From contig NZ_CP050137.1 in NCBI RefSeq assembly GCF_013344685.1, positions 3,775,001-3,839,000 of the forward strand: 64,000 bases of DNA. Direction: 5' to 3'. The stretch is from Sphingomonas sp. CL5.1 (GTDB lineage: Bacteria > Pseudomonadota > Alphaproteobacteria > Sphingomonadales > Sphingomonadaceae). The notes beneath the pieces were generated by a model, which was not told where the DNA came from, did no database searches, and worked only from the letters and a program-made list of their open reading frames with translations. Made by a program: the position numbers and the translations under genes. Below are positions 19,440 through 27,964 of this stretch, piece by piece (position 1 is the first letter of the stretch; every line of letters begins with the position of its first letter).

Positions 19440-20030
19440 TCAGGCCTCCTTCTGGCGGCGGGCAAGGAAGTCCTGGATCGAGGCGACCCCATGCTCCTTG
19501 GCGGCGAACAGGCTTTCGAGATGCTCGCGGCTGTTGACGAGGCCGAGCGAGGCGACCCGCCCCTCCTCGTCGAGCAGCACGGCATAAGGCAGCTTGGAGA
19601 CGCCGAACGCGCGGCCCAATGCCTCGGACAGCACCAGCGGCAGATCGCCCAACCCATGTTCGCTCGCGAGTTTGCGATAGGCGGGCTGCGTGCCGTCCCC
19701 GGCAATCACCACGTCCAGCCAATTCCCCTCCGCCTTCGCCGCCGAGCGCACCACCGGCAGCAGCGACTTGCACACGGGGCAATCGGGCGAGGCGAAGAAC
19801 AGGAGCTGGCTGCGCCCGTCGCGTTTGCCCCCCACCTCCAGCGGCACGCCGTCGATCGTCACGACCGTCATCGGCGTCGCCACCTCGCCCACCGTCACCT
19901 TTTGGTGCAGCGTCAGCGCGCCCGCCGGCGCGATGCGCTCGTGCAGGATGCCGATCTGGCGCGCGAGCGCGGCGATCAACAGGCCCTCGACGATCACCGC
20001 CGTCCACAACAGCAATTGCGATACCAGCAT
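19440..20030 (-). CDS. mauD: MauD-like thioredoxin-fold maturation protein
   Basis: MauD is needed for disulfide formation and stability of the amine dehydrogenase light chain. The 196-residue product has one N-terminal membrane anchor (about residues 5-25) and a thioredoxin domain with the active site CPVC (C84, C87) after LLFFASPD. The cis-proline loop is in KLPYAVLLD. I chose ATG 20030, which forms TGATG with the mauE stop and has GGAGGA six bases upstream; an ATG at 20045 in the same frame lies inside mauE. Gene order mauB-E-D-A supports the call. Confidence 0.9.
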   Translation of the reverse strand: MLVSQLLLWTAVIVEGLLIAALARQIGILHERIAPAGALTLHQKVTVGEVATPMTVVTIDGVPLEVGGKRDGRSQLLFFASPDCPVCKSLLPVVRSAAKAEGNWLDVVIAGDGTQPAYRKLASEHGLGDLPLVLSEALGRAFGVSKLPYAVLLDEEGRVASLGLVNSREHLESLFAAKEHGVASIQDFLARRQKEA

Positions 20031-20527
20031 CAGGATTTCCTCCATGCGGGGCGGGGAATGGCGAGAATTTCCGACGCCCCGAGGTAGAGTGCGAAAAGGC
20101 CAAGCGCGGCGAGCAACGCTTCCGCCGAGAAGCCCGAAGCGGCCGCCGGCAACGCTGCGAGTGCGAGCGCAAGGCCGGCAAGCAGCGCCGCGCGCAATAT
20201 CTGCCCCGGCCCGACCGGGCGCGGCCGATCGACGAGATCGCAGCCGCAATCGAGCACCTCGCCCCGTCGTCGCCACAGCGCCAGCGCATAAGCGCTCCAC
20301 AAGGCGGCGGCGGTCGTCGCGCCCGCCGTCGTGGCAACGGGGAGGACGAGGCATAGCGCGGCGACCGCCTCCGCGCCGCCGGTCAGCACCAGCAGCAACT
20401 GACCGGCCGGCAGGGATACGCCCGCCAGCCGCGCAGCAGCGGCGCCGAGGCGCGTCGGGGAATGCGCCTTGTGCGCGGCGGACACGCCGAGCACCAGCGC
20501 GAGGAACAGAGCCAGCGGCGTCATCAT
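20030..20527 (-). CDS. mauE: MauE-like membrane maturation protein
   Basis: A 165-residue membrane protein with four hydrophobic segments and a conserved DCGCD motif near residue 94 between segments two and three. This is the MauE (DoxX-like/VKOR-like helical bundle) pattern. MauE works with MauD in forming the light-chain disulfides across the inner membrane. It overlaps the heavy-chain gene by ATGA and mauD by TGATG. Confidence 0.87.
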   Translation of the reverse strand: MMTPLALFLALVLGVSAAHKAHSPTRLGAAAARLAGVSLPAGQLLLVLTGGAEAVAALCLVLPVATTAGATTAAALWSAYALALWRRRGEVLDCGCDLVDRPRPVGPGQILRAALLAGLALALAALPAAASGFSAEALLAALGLFALYLGASEILAIPRPAWRKS

Positions 20528-21705
20528 TGCACCGGGGTGATGACGATCGGGTTGAACGCCACCGTCGCCCCCAGCGTCCGCACGAAAGCGCCGCTGGCCG
20601 CGTCATAGACGTCGATCACGCCGTCGGCGCGCGCCAGCACCATATGTGGCTGGTCCTCGCGCGTGACGGCGACGGCCACCGACTGGGCCTTGAGCGGATA
20701 GCGCGCGACACGGGCCTTCTTCGCAGGATCGATCACCCACACTTCGGTGCCGCCGTCCTTGTGGCTGCCTTCCTTGCCGGCCGGGTTCATCAGCACGTAG
20801 AGTCGCCCGGCGGCATCGGCGTTGATCACCTGCCAGCCGCTTGGCCGCCATTCCGGCGCGCCGCCCTCCGCCGTGCCGACGCTGAACGCGCCGGGGATCG
20901 GCCGTGCGATCTCGCCGGAGAGATCGAAGCCCTGCAACATGCCGTGCTGGCTGACGAACCAGGCGGCGCGACCGACCATCGCCGGCGCGCTGAACAGCGG
21001 CTGCCTGTCGATGTCCTGCACAGCCTTGATCGTCCTGGACGTCGCCACCTTGCCCTGATCGTCGAGCGTCGCGCTGAAGATCGAGCCGTCGGCGCACAGG
21101 CTGGAGAAGCCGCGCTGTCCGGTGGGATAGATCTGCGCGCAGCCCGGCAGGTCGATCTCGTTGAGCACCTTGCGTCCGTCCAGATCGACCACGGTGACCG
21201 ACTGCGCCGGGGTGAAATTGGCGACCAGCGCCCATTTCTCGCCATTGGTGAACTGGAACAGGTTTGGATAGGTGACGGAAAGCTGCCGCTTGCCGCCGGG
21301 CAACACGATCTCGCCCTTTGGCTTGAGGTCGGCCATGTCCCAGATGGTGATCGCGTCGGTGCGCTCGCCGCGCGTCAGGCGGGAGTAGAAGGTCTCGCTG
21401 GTCAGTATCTCGCCGCGCCTGGTGGAGACGAGCGAATTGGCGAATTGCGCCGCGCGGACGATCCCTTTCAGCGGCTGATTGGCCGAGGCAGTGTCGACTA
21501 CGACCACCCGCCCGTCGACGATCGCGTTGAAGTGGAAATCGTTGATGAGCACCCAGCTTTTCGGCCATTGCGCCGGCAGCGCCGTGACGCTCGGGATCGC
21601 TTCCTCCGGCAGCGGCTTGGCATAAGACTCGGCCGGCGTGGCGGCGTGAGCAGGCAGCACCGCGAGGCCGAGCGCGGTCGACAACAGCCGGACGAACAAC
21701 CTCAT
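20524..21705 (-). CDS. mauB: TTQ amine dehydrogenase heavy chain (MauB/AauB family)
   Basis: The heavy chain is a seven-bladed beta-propeller that holds the light chain. The 393-residue protein has a Sec signal peptide ending near AHAA. Repeated propeller strands can be seen, for example RVVVVDTASANQ, DAITIWDMADLKPKGEI, SVTVVDLDGRKVLNEIDLPGCAQIYP and TEVWVIDPAKKARV. The block LPGCAQIYPTGQRGFSSLC is strongly reminiscent of the MauB family. The start at 21705 is supported by AGGAGAGGG nine bases upstream; the longer ORF start at 21780 would reach into the operator region. It is the first gene of the operon. Confidence 0.9.
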   Translation of the reverse strand: MRLFVRLLSTALGLAVLPAHAATPAESYAKPLPEEAIPSVTALPAQWPKSWVLINDFHFNAIVDGRVVVVDTASANQPLKGIVRAAQFANSLVSTRRGEILTSETFYSRLTRGERTDAITIWDMADLKPKGEIVLPGGKRQLSVTYPNLFQFTNGEKWALVANFTPAQSVTVVDLDGRKVLNEIDLPGCAQIYPTGQRGFSSLCADGSIFSATLDDQGKVATSRTIKAVQDIDRQPLFSAPAMVGRAAWFVSQHGMLQGFDLSGEIARPIPGAFSVGTAEGGAPEWRPSGWQVINADAAGRLYVLMNPAGKEGSHKDGGTEVWVIDPAKKARVARYPLKAQSVAVAVTREDQPHMVLARADGVIDVYDAASGAFVRTLGATVAFNPIVITPVQ

Positions 21706-21764
21706 CCGTTTCCCTCTCCTGACAATGCCGATCGAAACGGCTTGCCTCGAATCATGATCGATGA

Positions 21765-21806
21765 GAGGTAAATCTGTCAATTGACCTAAATTTGTCTTAT
21801 GACCTA
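21765..21806. promoter_or_regulatory. Tandem 18-bp repeats, candidate TetR operator for the amine dehydrogenase operon
   Basis: Two 18-bp direct repeats (21765-21782 and 21783-21800, 12 of 18 identical) are followed by a partial third (GACCTA, 21801-21806). The junction of the first two contains the perfect palindrome GTCAATTGAC (21776-21785). The block is AT-rich and lies in the 150-base gap between mauB (minus) and the divergent tetR gene (plus), 60 bases from mauB. It is the obvious place for the regulator to bind and for both promoters. Confidence 0.5.
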
Positions 21807-21856
21807 TTTTTGATTATTTGTTATAGGAAATCATCCGAATGGAGAGGATAATTACG

Positions 21857-22516
21857 ATGAATCAATCGGATGATATCCCCGCCCTCATCACCGACCTGAT
21901 CGTGCCGGAGCGCGACGGCGGCTATTCGAAGGGCCGGGAGACGCGGGAAATGATCCTGCGCGCGGCGCTTTCGATCCTGATCGACGAGGGTTACCGCGCC
22001 ATGTCGATGCGCCGAGTCGCGGCGGCCTGCGGGATGAAATTCGGCAATCTCACCTACCATTATCGCACGCGCGAGGATCTGGTGCGCGAGTTGCTCGATG
22101 CGGTGATCCGCAGCTACGAGCAGGAGTTCGACGCGATCGTCCACGGCGCCGGCCTCAGCCCGGAACAGCGGCTGGAACGCTATTGCCTGCTGGTGCTCAA
22201 CGACATCACCACCAGGAAGACGACGCGGCTGTTCCCCGAACTTTGGGCTTTGTCGAACCACGACCCCTTCGTGTACGACCGGATGCACGAGCTATACGCC
22301 CGCGCCCGGCGGCCGCTGCTGGAAGTGGTGGCCGAGATGCGCCCCGATCTCACCGCGGCCGAACAGGAGATGCTGACCCTGTTCATCTCCTATTCGATGG
22401 AAGGCTCGACGATCTTCGCCGGCCACGACAAGCCGTTCACGCCGCGAATGGGCTGTCTGATGGAAGTCTCGATACAGGCATTCAAAGCCCTGGTGCGCGA
22501 TTTCAAGAGGCAGTGA
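21857..22516 (+). CDS. TetR/AcrR-family regulator of the amine dehydrogenase operon
   Basis: A 219-residue regulator with the N-terminal helix-turn-helix in MSMRRVAAACGMKFGNLTYHYRTREDLV. The C-terminal domain is helical (LTLFISYSMEGSTIF). It is transcribed divergently from mauB with operator-like repeats between them, which suggests local control, perhaps with an amine or aldehyde as ligand. I use ATG 21857, with GGAGAGG nine bases upstream; ATG 21839 is also possible. The ten-base gap to the convergent aidB-like gene leaves no room for a terminator. Confidence 0.85.
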   Translation: MNQSDDIPALITDLIVPERDGGYSKGRETREMILRAALSILIDEGYRAMSMRRVAAACGMKFGNLTYHYRTREDLVRELLDAVIRSYEQEFDAIVHGAGLSPEQRLERYCLLVLNDITTRKTTRLFPELWALSNHDPFVYDRMHELYARARRPLLEVVAEMRPDLTAAEQEMLTLFISYSMEGSTIFAGHDKPFTPRMGCLMEVSIQAFKALVRDFKRQ

Positions 22517-22525
22517 CCAGCCGTA

Positions 22526-24145
22526 TCAGCCGGGGCTGGCGCGCGCGATGATCGCGCGCGGGTCGATCGCGGCGTCATAGGCGCCATAAGCCGAGCCGCG
22601 CTGCCCGAACCGCAGCGCGCAGAACGCCTCGGCGATCGGGCTGTCCCATCCGATCAGCACCGCCGCCTGCGCCGCGAGCGCCAGCCGCTCGACCAGCAGC
22701 CGCGCATTGGCCTCGTTCGCGGACCTGAGGTCGATCGCGTCGAGCCATGCGTCATAGGCGCCGATCCGTCCCCGCGCGCCGGCAAGGAAATCCCGCAGCG
22801 CCTCCACGCCCTCCGGCTCGCGGGCCAGCGCGCGCAGCAGGTCCAGCGCGATGACGTTGCCCGACCCTTCCCAGATCGCGTTCAATGGCGATTGGCGGAA
22901 CAGGCGCGGCATCGGGCCGGTCTCGATATAGCCCGCGCCGCCGAGGCACTCCATCGCCTCGTTGACCACGCCGGGCGTGCGCTTGCACACCCAATATTTG
23001 GCGAGCGGGGTGAGCAGCCGCGCGACCGCATCGTCCTCGTCGAACGCCTGCGCCAGCCGGAAGCCGAGCATCGCCGCCGCCTCGCTCTCCACCGCGAGAT
23101 CGGCGAGCACGGCGGCCATCGCGGGCTGGTCGATCAGGCGGCGCTGGAAGGCGGAGCGGTGCGCGGTATGCCACAGCGCCTGCGCCACCGCCCCGCGCAT
23201 CTGTTGCGCGGAACCGATCACGCAATCGAGCCGGGTATGCTGCACCATCTGGATGATCGTCGCGACGCCGCGCCCCTCCGGCCCGAGCCGCTCGGCGAGC
23301 GCGCCGTGATATTCGATCTCCGACGAAGCGTTGGAGCGGTCGCCCATCTTGTCCTTCAGCCGCATCACGCGGAAACCGGCGTTGCGCTCCCCGTCCGGCA
23401 GCCAGCGCGGCACGAGGAAGCAGGTCAGCCCGCCCTCGGCGTAAGCGAGCGTCAGGAAGGCGTCGCACATCGGCGCGGAGCAGAACCATTTGTGGCCGGT
23501 CAGGCGATACCAATGACCCTCACCCGTCGGCTCGGCGCGGGTGGTGTTGGCGCGCACATCCGATCCGCCCTGCTTCTCGGTCATCGCCATGCCGATCGTG
23601 ACGCCGGCCTTCTCCGCCGCCGGCCGCGCCGCCGGATCGTAGCGCCCGGCGGTGATGCGTGGCACCCATGTCGCGGCGACCTCCGGCGTGGCGGCGAGCG
23701 CGGGCACCGCCGCATAGGTCATCGTCATCGGGCAGCTCGTGCCCGAATCCGCCTGCCCGGTGAGGTAGAGGATCGCGGCATGGGCGAGGTGCCCCGCCCC
23801 CGTCCCGTCCCATGCGACCGAGGCGAAGCCGCTCTCCAGCCCAAGCCGCATCAATTCGTGATAGGCGGGATGGAAGCGCACTTCGTCCACGCGCCGGCCG
23901 TAGCGGTCGAACGTGTCCAGCACCGGCACGTTGCGATTGGCCTCGACGCCCCAGTCGATCACCTCGGCGGAGCCGCAACGCGCGCCCAGTGCCGCCAGCC
24001 GCCCGGCATGCGCGGCGCCGCCCGCCTTCGCCACCGCCTCGACCAATGCGCGATCGCCGGTGAACAGGTTCACGTCCTCCAGCGGCGGCGGCTGGTTGAA
24101 CACCTCATGCGTGTCGAGCCGGTCGATCGGGCGGATCGCGGTCAT
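22526..24145 (-). CDS. aidB: AidB-like acyl-CoA dehydrogenase
   Basis: A 539-residue flavoprotein closely following AidB of enterobacteria along its length. Matching blocks include THEVFNQPPPLEDVNLF at the N-terminus, DEVRFHPAYHELM, MTEKQGGSDVRANTT, GHKWFCSAP, RLKDKMGDRSNASSE and CLGGAGYIETGPMPRLFR. AidB binds FAD, has weak isovaleryl-CoA dehydrogenase activity and is part of the response to alkylating agents. The C-terminal DNA-binding part is present in length. The start ATG at 24145 has GGAG upstream. It stands alone, with no adaptive-response genes next to it. Confidence 0.85.
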   Translation of the reverse strand: MTAIRPIDRLDTHEVFNQPPPLEDVNLFTGDRALVEAVAKAGGAAHAGRLAALGARCGSAEVIDWGVEANRNVPVLDTFDRYGRRVDEVRFHPAYHELMRLGLESGFASVAWDGTGAGHLAHAAILYLTGQADSGTSCPMTMTYAAVPALAATPEVAATWVPRITAGRYDPAARPAAEKAGVTIGMAMTEKQGGSDVRANTTRAEPTGEGHWYRLTGHKWFCSAPMCDAFLTLAYAEGGLTCFLVPRWLPDGERNAGFRVMRLKDKMGDRSNASSEIEYHGALAERLGPEGRGVATIIQMVQHTRLDCVIGSAQQMRGAVAQALWHTAHRSAFQRRLIDQPAMAAVLADLAVESEAAAMLGFRLAQAFDEDDAVARLLTPLAKYWVCKRTPGVVNEAMECLGGAGYIETGPMPRLFRQSPLNAIWEGSGNVIALDLLRALAREPEGVEALRDFLAGARGRIGAYDAWLDAIDLRSANEANARLLVERLALAAQAAVLIGWDSPIAEAFCALRFGQRGSAYGAYDAAIDPRAIIARASPG

Positions 24146-24271
24146 CTGGTCGCTCCGTGATTGTCGGCCGTCAGCATAGGACGGCCCTCGCCGTCGCGCC
24201 ATGCTTCGGAACCGCGGCGGCGCGGCGGTGTTCCATCATCGTGCCGGCTTCCGCCGGGCGGAGGGAACCCG

Positions 24272-24937
24272 ATGCGCAACGTCACGCCAGCCGATCTTCA
24301 TCATCTGGTCATCCTCGGCCATCCGGCGAGCGACAGCTTCAACCATGCCGTCGCCGCCGCTTATGCCGATGCGGTGCGCGAATGCGGTCAGGCAGCGACG
24401 GTCCACGACCTCTACGCGCGGAACTTCGATCCGCTGCTGCGCGCGGAGGAGCGCCCGGAGGCGAGCGATTTCCGCCTCTCCCCCGATGTCGAGCGCGAGC
24501 TCGAGCTGGTGCATGACGCGAGCGTCATCGTGCTCGTCTATCCGATCTGGTTCGGGATGCCGCCGGCGATCATCACCGGCTATATCGATCGCGTGCTGGG
24601 CGCGGGGCTGACCGCCACCGCGATCCGCCACAACAAGCAGCATACGATCCTCCACGACAAGCGTTTCGTGCTGCTGACGACCTCCGGCTCGACGCTTCCC
24701 TGGCTGGCCGAGCGCGGGCAATGGGAGGGGATGCGGGAGGCGTTCGATTCCTATCTCGAGACGATCTTCTCCTTCACCAGCGTCGAGCATGAGCATCTTG
24801 ATTCGATCGTATCGCCGCTCGCGCCCGATTACGCCGCGCAATGCCTGGAGCGCGTCACGGAGCGCGCGCGGCTGGTGTGCAGCGCGGTGCTCAGCACGGC
24901 GCACGAGCGGCAGAAGATCGACAAGCTAACGCATTGA
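24272..24937 (+). CDS. Flavodoxin-fold NAD(P)H:quinone oxidoreductase
   Basis: A 221-residue protein of the flavodoxin-like NQO/YwrO/KefF group. The N-terminal strand and FMN/FAD loop are LVILGHPASDSFNHAV. The next loop is VLVYPIWFGMPPAIITGYIDRVLG, the typical quinone-reductase signature, and LLTTSGS follows. Such enzymes reduce quinones or nitro compounds by two electrons using NAD(P)H. ATG 24272 has GGAGGG six bases upstream and excludes an earlier start at 24161. It diverges from aidB. Confidence 0.82.
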   Translation: MRNVTPADLHHLVILGHPASDSFNHAVAAAYADAVRECGQAATVHDLYARNFDPLLRAEERPEASDFRLSPDVERELELVHDASVIVLVYPIWFGMPPAIITGYIDRVLGAGLTATAIRHNKQHTILHDKRFVLLTTSGSTLPWLAERGQWEGMREAFDSYLETIFSFTSVEHEHLDSIVSPLAPDYAAQCLERVTERARLVCSAVLSTAHERQKIDKLTH

Positions 24938-24975
24938 GGCGCGCGGCGGCATAGCGCGGCGTCTTCCATCCCCGT

Positions 24976-25004
24976 GGCCGGTGCGGCAGACAGGTTCACC
25001 GGCC
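24976..25004. repeat. Inverted repeat before the aminotransferase gene
   Basis: GGCCGGTG (24976-24983) and CACCGGCC (24997-25004) form a perfect 8-bp stem with a 13-base loop. It ends five bases before the AGAGG ribosome site of the next gene. It may be the terminator of the quinone reductase gene or affect translation of the aminotransferase. Confidence 0.3.
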
Positions 25005-25022
25005 GGTTAGAGGATGGATCGC

Positions 25023-26183
25023 GTGAACCCTGTCTATGCCACGATGGCGACCACCATCTTCGAGGAGATGTCCGGACTGGCGCGCGAGACCGGGGCGATC
25101 AATCTCGGGCAGGGCTTTCCCGATACGGCCGAACCGGAGGAGTTGCTCCGCGCGGCGGCGGATGCGGTGTTGGCCGGGCCGAACCAATATCCGCCCTCCG
25201 CCGGCCTGCCGGTGCTGCGCGAAGCAGTGGCGGGCTGGTACGGCCGGTTCCAGTCGCTCGACATCACGGCCGGCGACGTGCTCATCACCTCCGGCGCGAC
25301 CGAGGCGATCGCCGCCGCGCTGCTCGCCATCGTCTCCGCCGGCGATGAGGTGATCCTGCTGGAGCCGATGTACGACGCCTATCGCCCGCTGGTGGAGCGC
25401 GCCGGCGGCGTGGCGCGGGCGGTGACGATGCGACCGCCGGACTGGCGCCTGCCGATCGGGGAGGTGGCGGCGGCGATCGGCCCGCGCACGCGCGCGATCG
25501 TGCTCAACAATCCGAACAATCCCACCGGGCGCGTGTTCTCCCGCCCGGAACTGGCCGCGCTCGCGGAGCTGTGCGTCGCGCACGATCTGATCGCGATCTG
25601 CGACGAGGTGTGGGAGCATATCGTGTTCGACGGCGCGCGCCATGTGCCGATGATCGCGCTGCCAGGCATGGCGGAACGGGCGGTGAAGATCGGTTCGGCG
25701 GGCAAGATCTTCGGCCTGACGGGGTGGAAGGTCGGCTTCGTGGTCGCCGCGCCCCGGCTGCTGCAACCGATCGCCCGCGCGCATCAGTTCCTCACCTTCA
25801 CGACGCCGCCCAATCTACAGATCGCGGTGGCGCACGGCCTTGGCCTGGATGACGATTTCTTCGCCCGGTCGCGCATCGGGCTTGAGCGTTCGCGCAATTA
25901 CCTGAGCGCGCTGCTGACGGCGGCCGGCTTCGCCGTCCTGCCGGGGGAGGGAACCTATTTCCTCACCGTGGATCTCGCCACATCGGGCATGCGCGAGGAT
26001 GACGCCGCCCTCGCCCGCCGGCTGGTGCGCGAGGCCGGGGTGGCCAGCATTCCGCTGTCGCCTTTCTATATGAGCGATGCCGCGCCACGCGGCCTTCTCC
26101 GCCTGTGCTTCGCCAAGCCGGACGATATCCTGGCCGAAGCCGCCGGGCGGCTCGGGCAATGGTTGGCCGGTCGATCAGCCTGA
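25023..26183 (+). CDS. PLP-dependent aminotransferase, class I/II (methionine/kynurenine aminotransferase-like)
   Basis: A 386-residue fold-type I aminotransferase. INLGQGFPD opens the family; TSGATEAIAAALLAI holds the phosphate loop; NNPNNPTGRV, CDEVWEHIVFD and the Schiff-base lysine in GSAGKIFGLTGWKVG complete the active site. The block GQGFPD with FTTPPNLQ is typical of the YbdL/KAT subgroup, which takes methionine, kynurenine or aromatic amino acids. I use GTG 25023 with AGAGG nine bases upstream; ATG 25014 is too close to that site. The product begins NPVYATMATTIFEEM, as in relatives. Confidence 0.85.
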   Translation: MNPVYATMATTIFEEMSGLARETGAINLGQGFPDTAEPEELLRAAADAVLAGPNQYPPSAGLPVLREAVAGWYGRFQSLDITAGDVLITSGATEAIAAALLAIVSAGDEVILLEPMYDAYRPLVERAGGVARAVTMRPPDWRLPIGEVAAAIGPRTRAIVLNNPNNPTGRVFSRPELAALAELCVAHDLIAICDEVWEHIVFDGARHVPMIALPGMAERAVKIGSAGKIFGLTGWKVGFVVAAPRLLQPIARAHQFLTFTTPPNLQIAVAHGLGLDDDFFARSRIGLERSRNYLSALLTAAGFAVLPGEGTYFLTVDLATSGMREDDAALARRLVREAGVASIPLSPFYMSDAAPRGLLRLCFAKPDDILAEAAGRLGQWLAGRSA

Positions 26184-26200
26184 CCGGCAAGGCGGGACGA

Positions 26201-26467
26201 TCAGATGCGGCGATGCTTCCCGCCGTAGCGACTCCCGATATACTGACCCAGCTTCTTCATCTCGTTCGCGGCAGCGGCCGCTTCCTCGACGCAACAGGGC
26301 AACGGGTCTTGCGCGTGATCGCTGGCGCGGGCCTGCACCTTCTCGCACAAATCCTCGATATCCGCGCGCGTCAGGAGGTTCTTCTCGCGCAGCAGGCAAA
26401 GCAGGCTCTGCAAGATCACCATGCTCTTGTCGCCAGCCTGATGCGCGACAAGCTCGATTCGATCCAT
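26201..26467 (-). CDS. Small conserved-looking protein of unknown function
   Basis: An 88-residue, mostly helical, charged protein without signal peptide or membrane segment. Four cysteines are present (LLCLL, EDLC, LPCC). I do not recognise the family. It is very likely real: AAGGAGAGGAG lies directly before the ATG and a sigma70-like promoter can be drawn upstream. It is convergent with the aminotransferase (17-base gap) and lies 69 bases downstream of the RND outer-membrane gene on the same strand, from which it seems to have its own promoter. Confidence 0.65.
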   Translation of the reverse strand: MDRIELVAHQAGDKSMVILQSLLCLLREKNLLTRADIEDLCEKVQARASDHAQDPLPCCVEEAAAAANEMKKLGQYIGSRYGGKHRRI

Positions 26468-26491
26468 TACTCCTCTCCTTTCGTTAAGAAG

Positions 26492-26519
26492 AGGATATGT
26501 ACGTTACGCAAAAAGGCAA
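26492..26519 (-). promoter_or_regulatory. Candidate sigma70-type promoter of the small gene
   Basis: On the minus strand TTGCCT (26519-26514) and TATCCT (26497-26492) are spaced by 16 bases, about 25 bases before the ATG at 26467. Both boxes resemble alphaproteobacterial housekeeping promoters. Confidence 0.4.
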
Positions 26520-26536
26520 GCTATCGAATAGATATT

Positions 26537-27964
26537 TCAATCCAGCCCGCCGCCGAGCGCGCGATACAGCTCCACCAGATTGCTCGCGCGGGCGAGCCGC
26601 GTCGTCTGGAGCTGCTGTTGCGCGGCATAAGCGATGCGCTGCGCATCGAGCGCGGTGAGGAACGAATCGACTCCAGCGCGATAGCGCGCGTCGGAAAGCC
26701 TCGCCGCCACTCGTGCCGCCTCGACCCGCGCGCCCTGCGCCGCGACCTGCTCACCGATCGTGCCGCGCAGCGCCAGCGCATCGGCGACCTCGCGGAACGC
26801 CGACTGGATCGACTTTTCGTAAGTCGCGACCGCCGCGTCCCGCGATGCCTTAGCATAAGCGAGGTTGCCCGCGTTGCGCCCGCCGTCGAACAACGGCAGC
26901 GTCGCGGTCGGCGCGCCGGTGTAGGTGAAGCTGCCCCCGGCGAACAGGCCGGACAGCGCGGTGGAGACCGTCCCCAGCGTCGCGGTGAGCGAGATCGTCG
27001 GGAAGAAGGCCGCGCGCGCCGCGCCGATATTGGCGTTCTCCGCGATGAGCTGATGCTCCGCCTGCAACACATCGGGGCGGCGCAGCAGCACCTGCGAGGA
27101 AAGGCCGCCCGGCAGGGCGTCCAGCGTCACCTGCCCTTCGCCCAGCCCGGCCGGCAACAGATCGGCGGCGACGGGCGCGCCGGCCAGCAGGTCCAGCGCA
27201 TTCTGGTCCTGCGCAATCCGCGTGCGCAGCGCGGCGATGTCGTTGCGCGCGCCCTGATAGTTCGTCTCCGCCTGCCGCGCTTCCAGCTCCGACGCGACGC
27301 CGATGCGGAATTGCGCGCGCGTCAGCTCCAGCGTCTGCTCGAACGTCTTGAGCGTGTCCTGCGCCAGCGCGAGCTGGTCCCGGTCGGAGGCGAGCGTCAG
27401 CCAGGCGGTCGCGATCTCCGCGATCAGGCTGATGCGCGCGGAGCGCTGCGCTTCCTCGCTGGCGAAATAACGCTCCAGCGCGGCGCGGCTGAGGTTGCGG
27501 GTACGGCCGAACAGGTCAAGCTCGAACGACGAGAAGCCGGCGTTGACCGAATAGATGTCGAAATTGTTCGACGTGGCCCCGCCCGCCCCCGCGCCGCCGC
27601 CGAGGCTGGCGGTATTGTTGGTATAGGTCGCGCCGGCGCTCACCGTGGTGGAGGGCACCAGATCGGCGCGCTGCACGCGATATTGCGCGCGCGCCTGAAG
27701 CACATTCGCGGCGGCGACGCGCAGGTCGCGGTTGTTGGCCAGCCCCGTCTCGATCACCTGCCGCAGCCGCGCGTCGAGGAAGAAATCGCGCCAGCCGACC
27801 CTGGTGACGTCCGGCGCGTCGGTCGCCGCCGCCGGATAGGGGCCGCCCTGCGGCAGCTCCGCCGGGACGGCGCCGACGGGGCGGACGTATTTCGGGGCGA
27901 GGTTGCACGCCGTCAGCGCGGTCGCGCCGGCGAGCATGACGAGGGTACGGAAACGGCTGGTCAC
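26537..27964 (-). CDS. RND efflux outer-membrane lipoprotein (NodT/OprM family)
   Basis: The outer-membrane channel of a tripartite pump, 475 residues. The lipobox LTAC near residue 20 marks a lipoprotein, and the two OEP halves, each with long coiled helices, follow (for example [21 protein letters not shown]). The [28 protein letters not shown] block is the standard signature of this family. The GTG start at 27964 overlaps the stop of the pump gene (GTGA), so the whole set is one message with order MFP, pump, OMF. Confidence 0.93.
   Translation of the reverse strand: MTSRFRTLVMLAGATALTACNLAPKYVRPVGAVPAELPQGGPYPAAATDAPDVTRVGWRDFFLDARLRQVIETGLANNRDLRVAAANVLQARAQYRVQRADLVPSTTVSAGATYTNNTASLGGGAGAGGATSNNFDIYSVNAGFSSFELDLFGRTRNLSRAALERYFASEEAQRSARISLIAEIATAWLTLASDRDQLALAQDTLKTFEQTLELTRAQFRIGVASELEARQAETNYQGARNDIAALRTRIAQDQNALDLLAGAPVAADLLPAGLGEGQVTLDALPGGLSSQVLLRRPDVLQAEHQLIAENANIGAARAAFFPTISLTATLGTVSTALSGLFAGGSFTYTGAPTATLPLFDGGRNAGNLAYAKASRDAAVATYEKSIQSAFREVADALALRGTIGEQVAAQGARVEAARVAARLSDARYRAGVDSFLTALDAQRIAYAAQQQLQTTRLARASNLVELYRALGGGLD

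Noticed and set aside
21706..21856. A riboswitch or leader RNA in the mauB/tetR gap
   Set aside because: The gap is AT-rich with operator-like direct repeats but no extended stem structure of a known riboswitch class.
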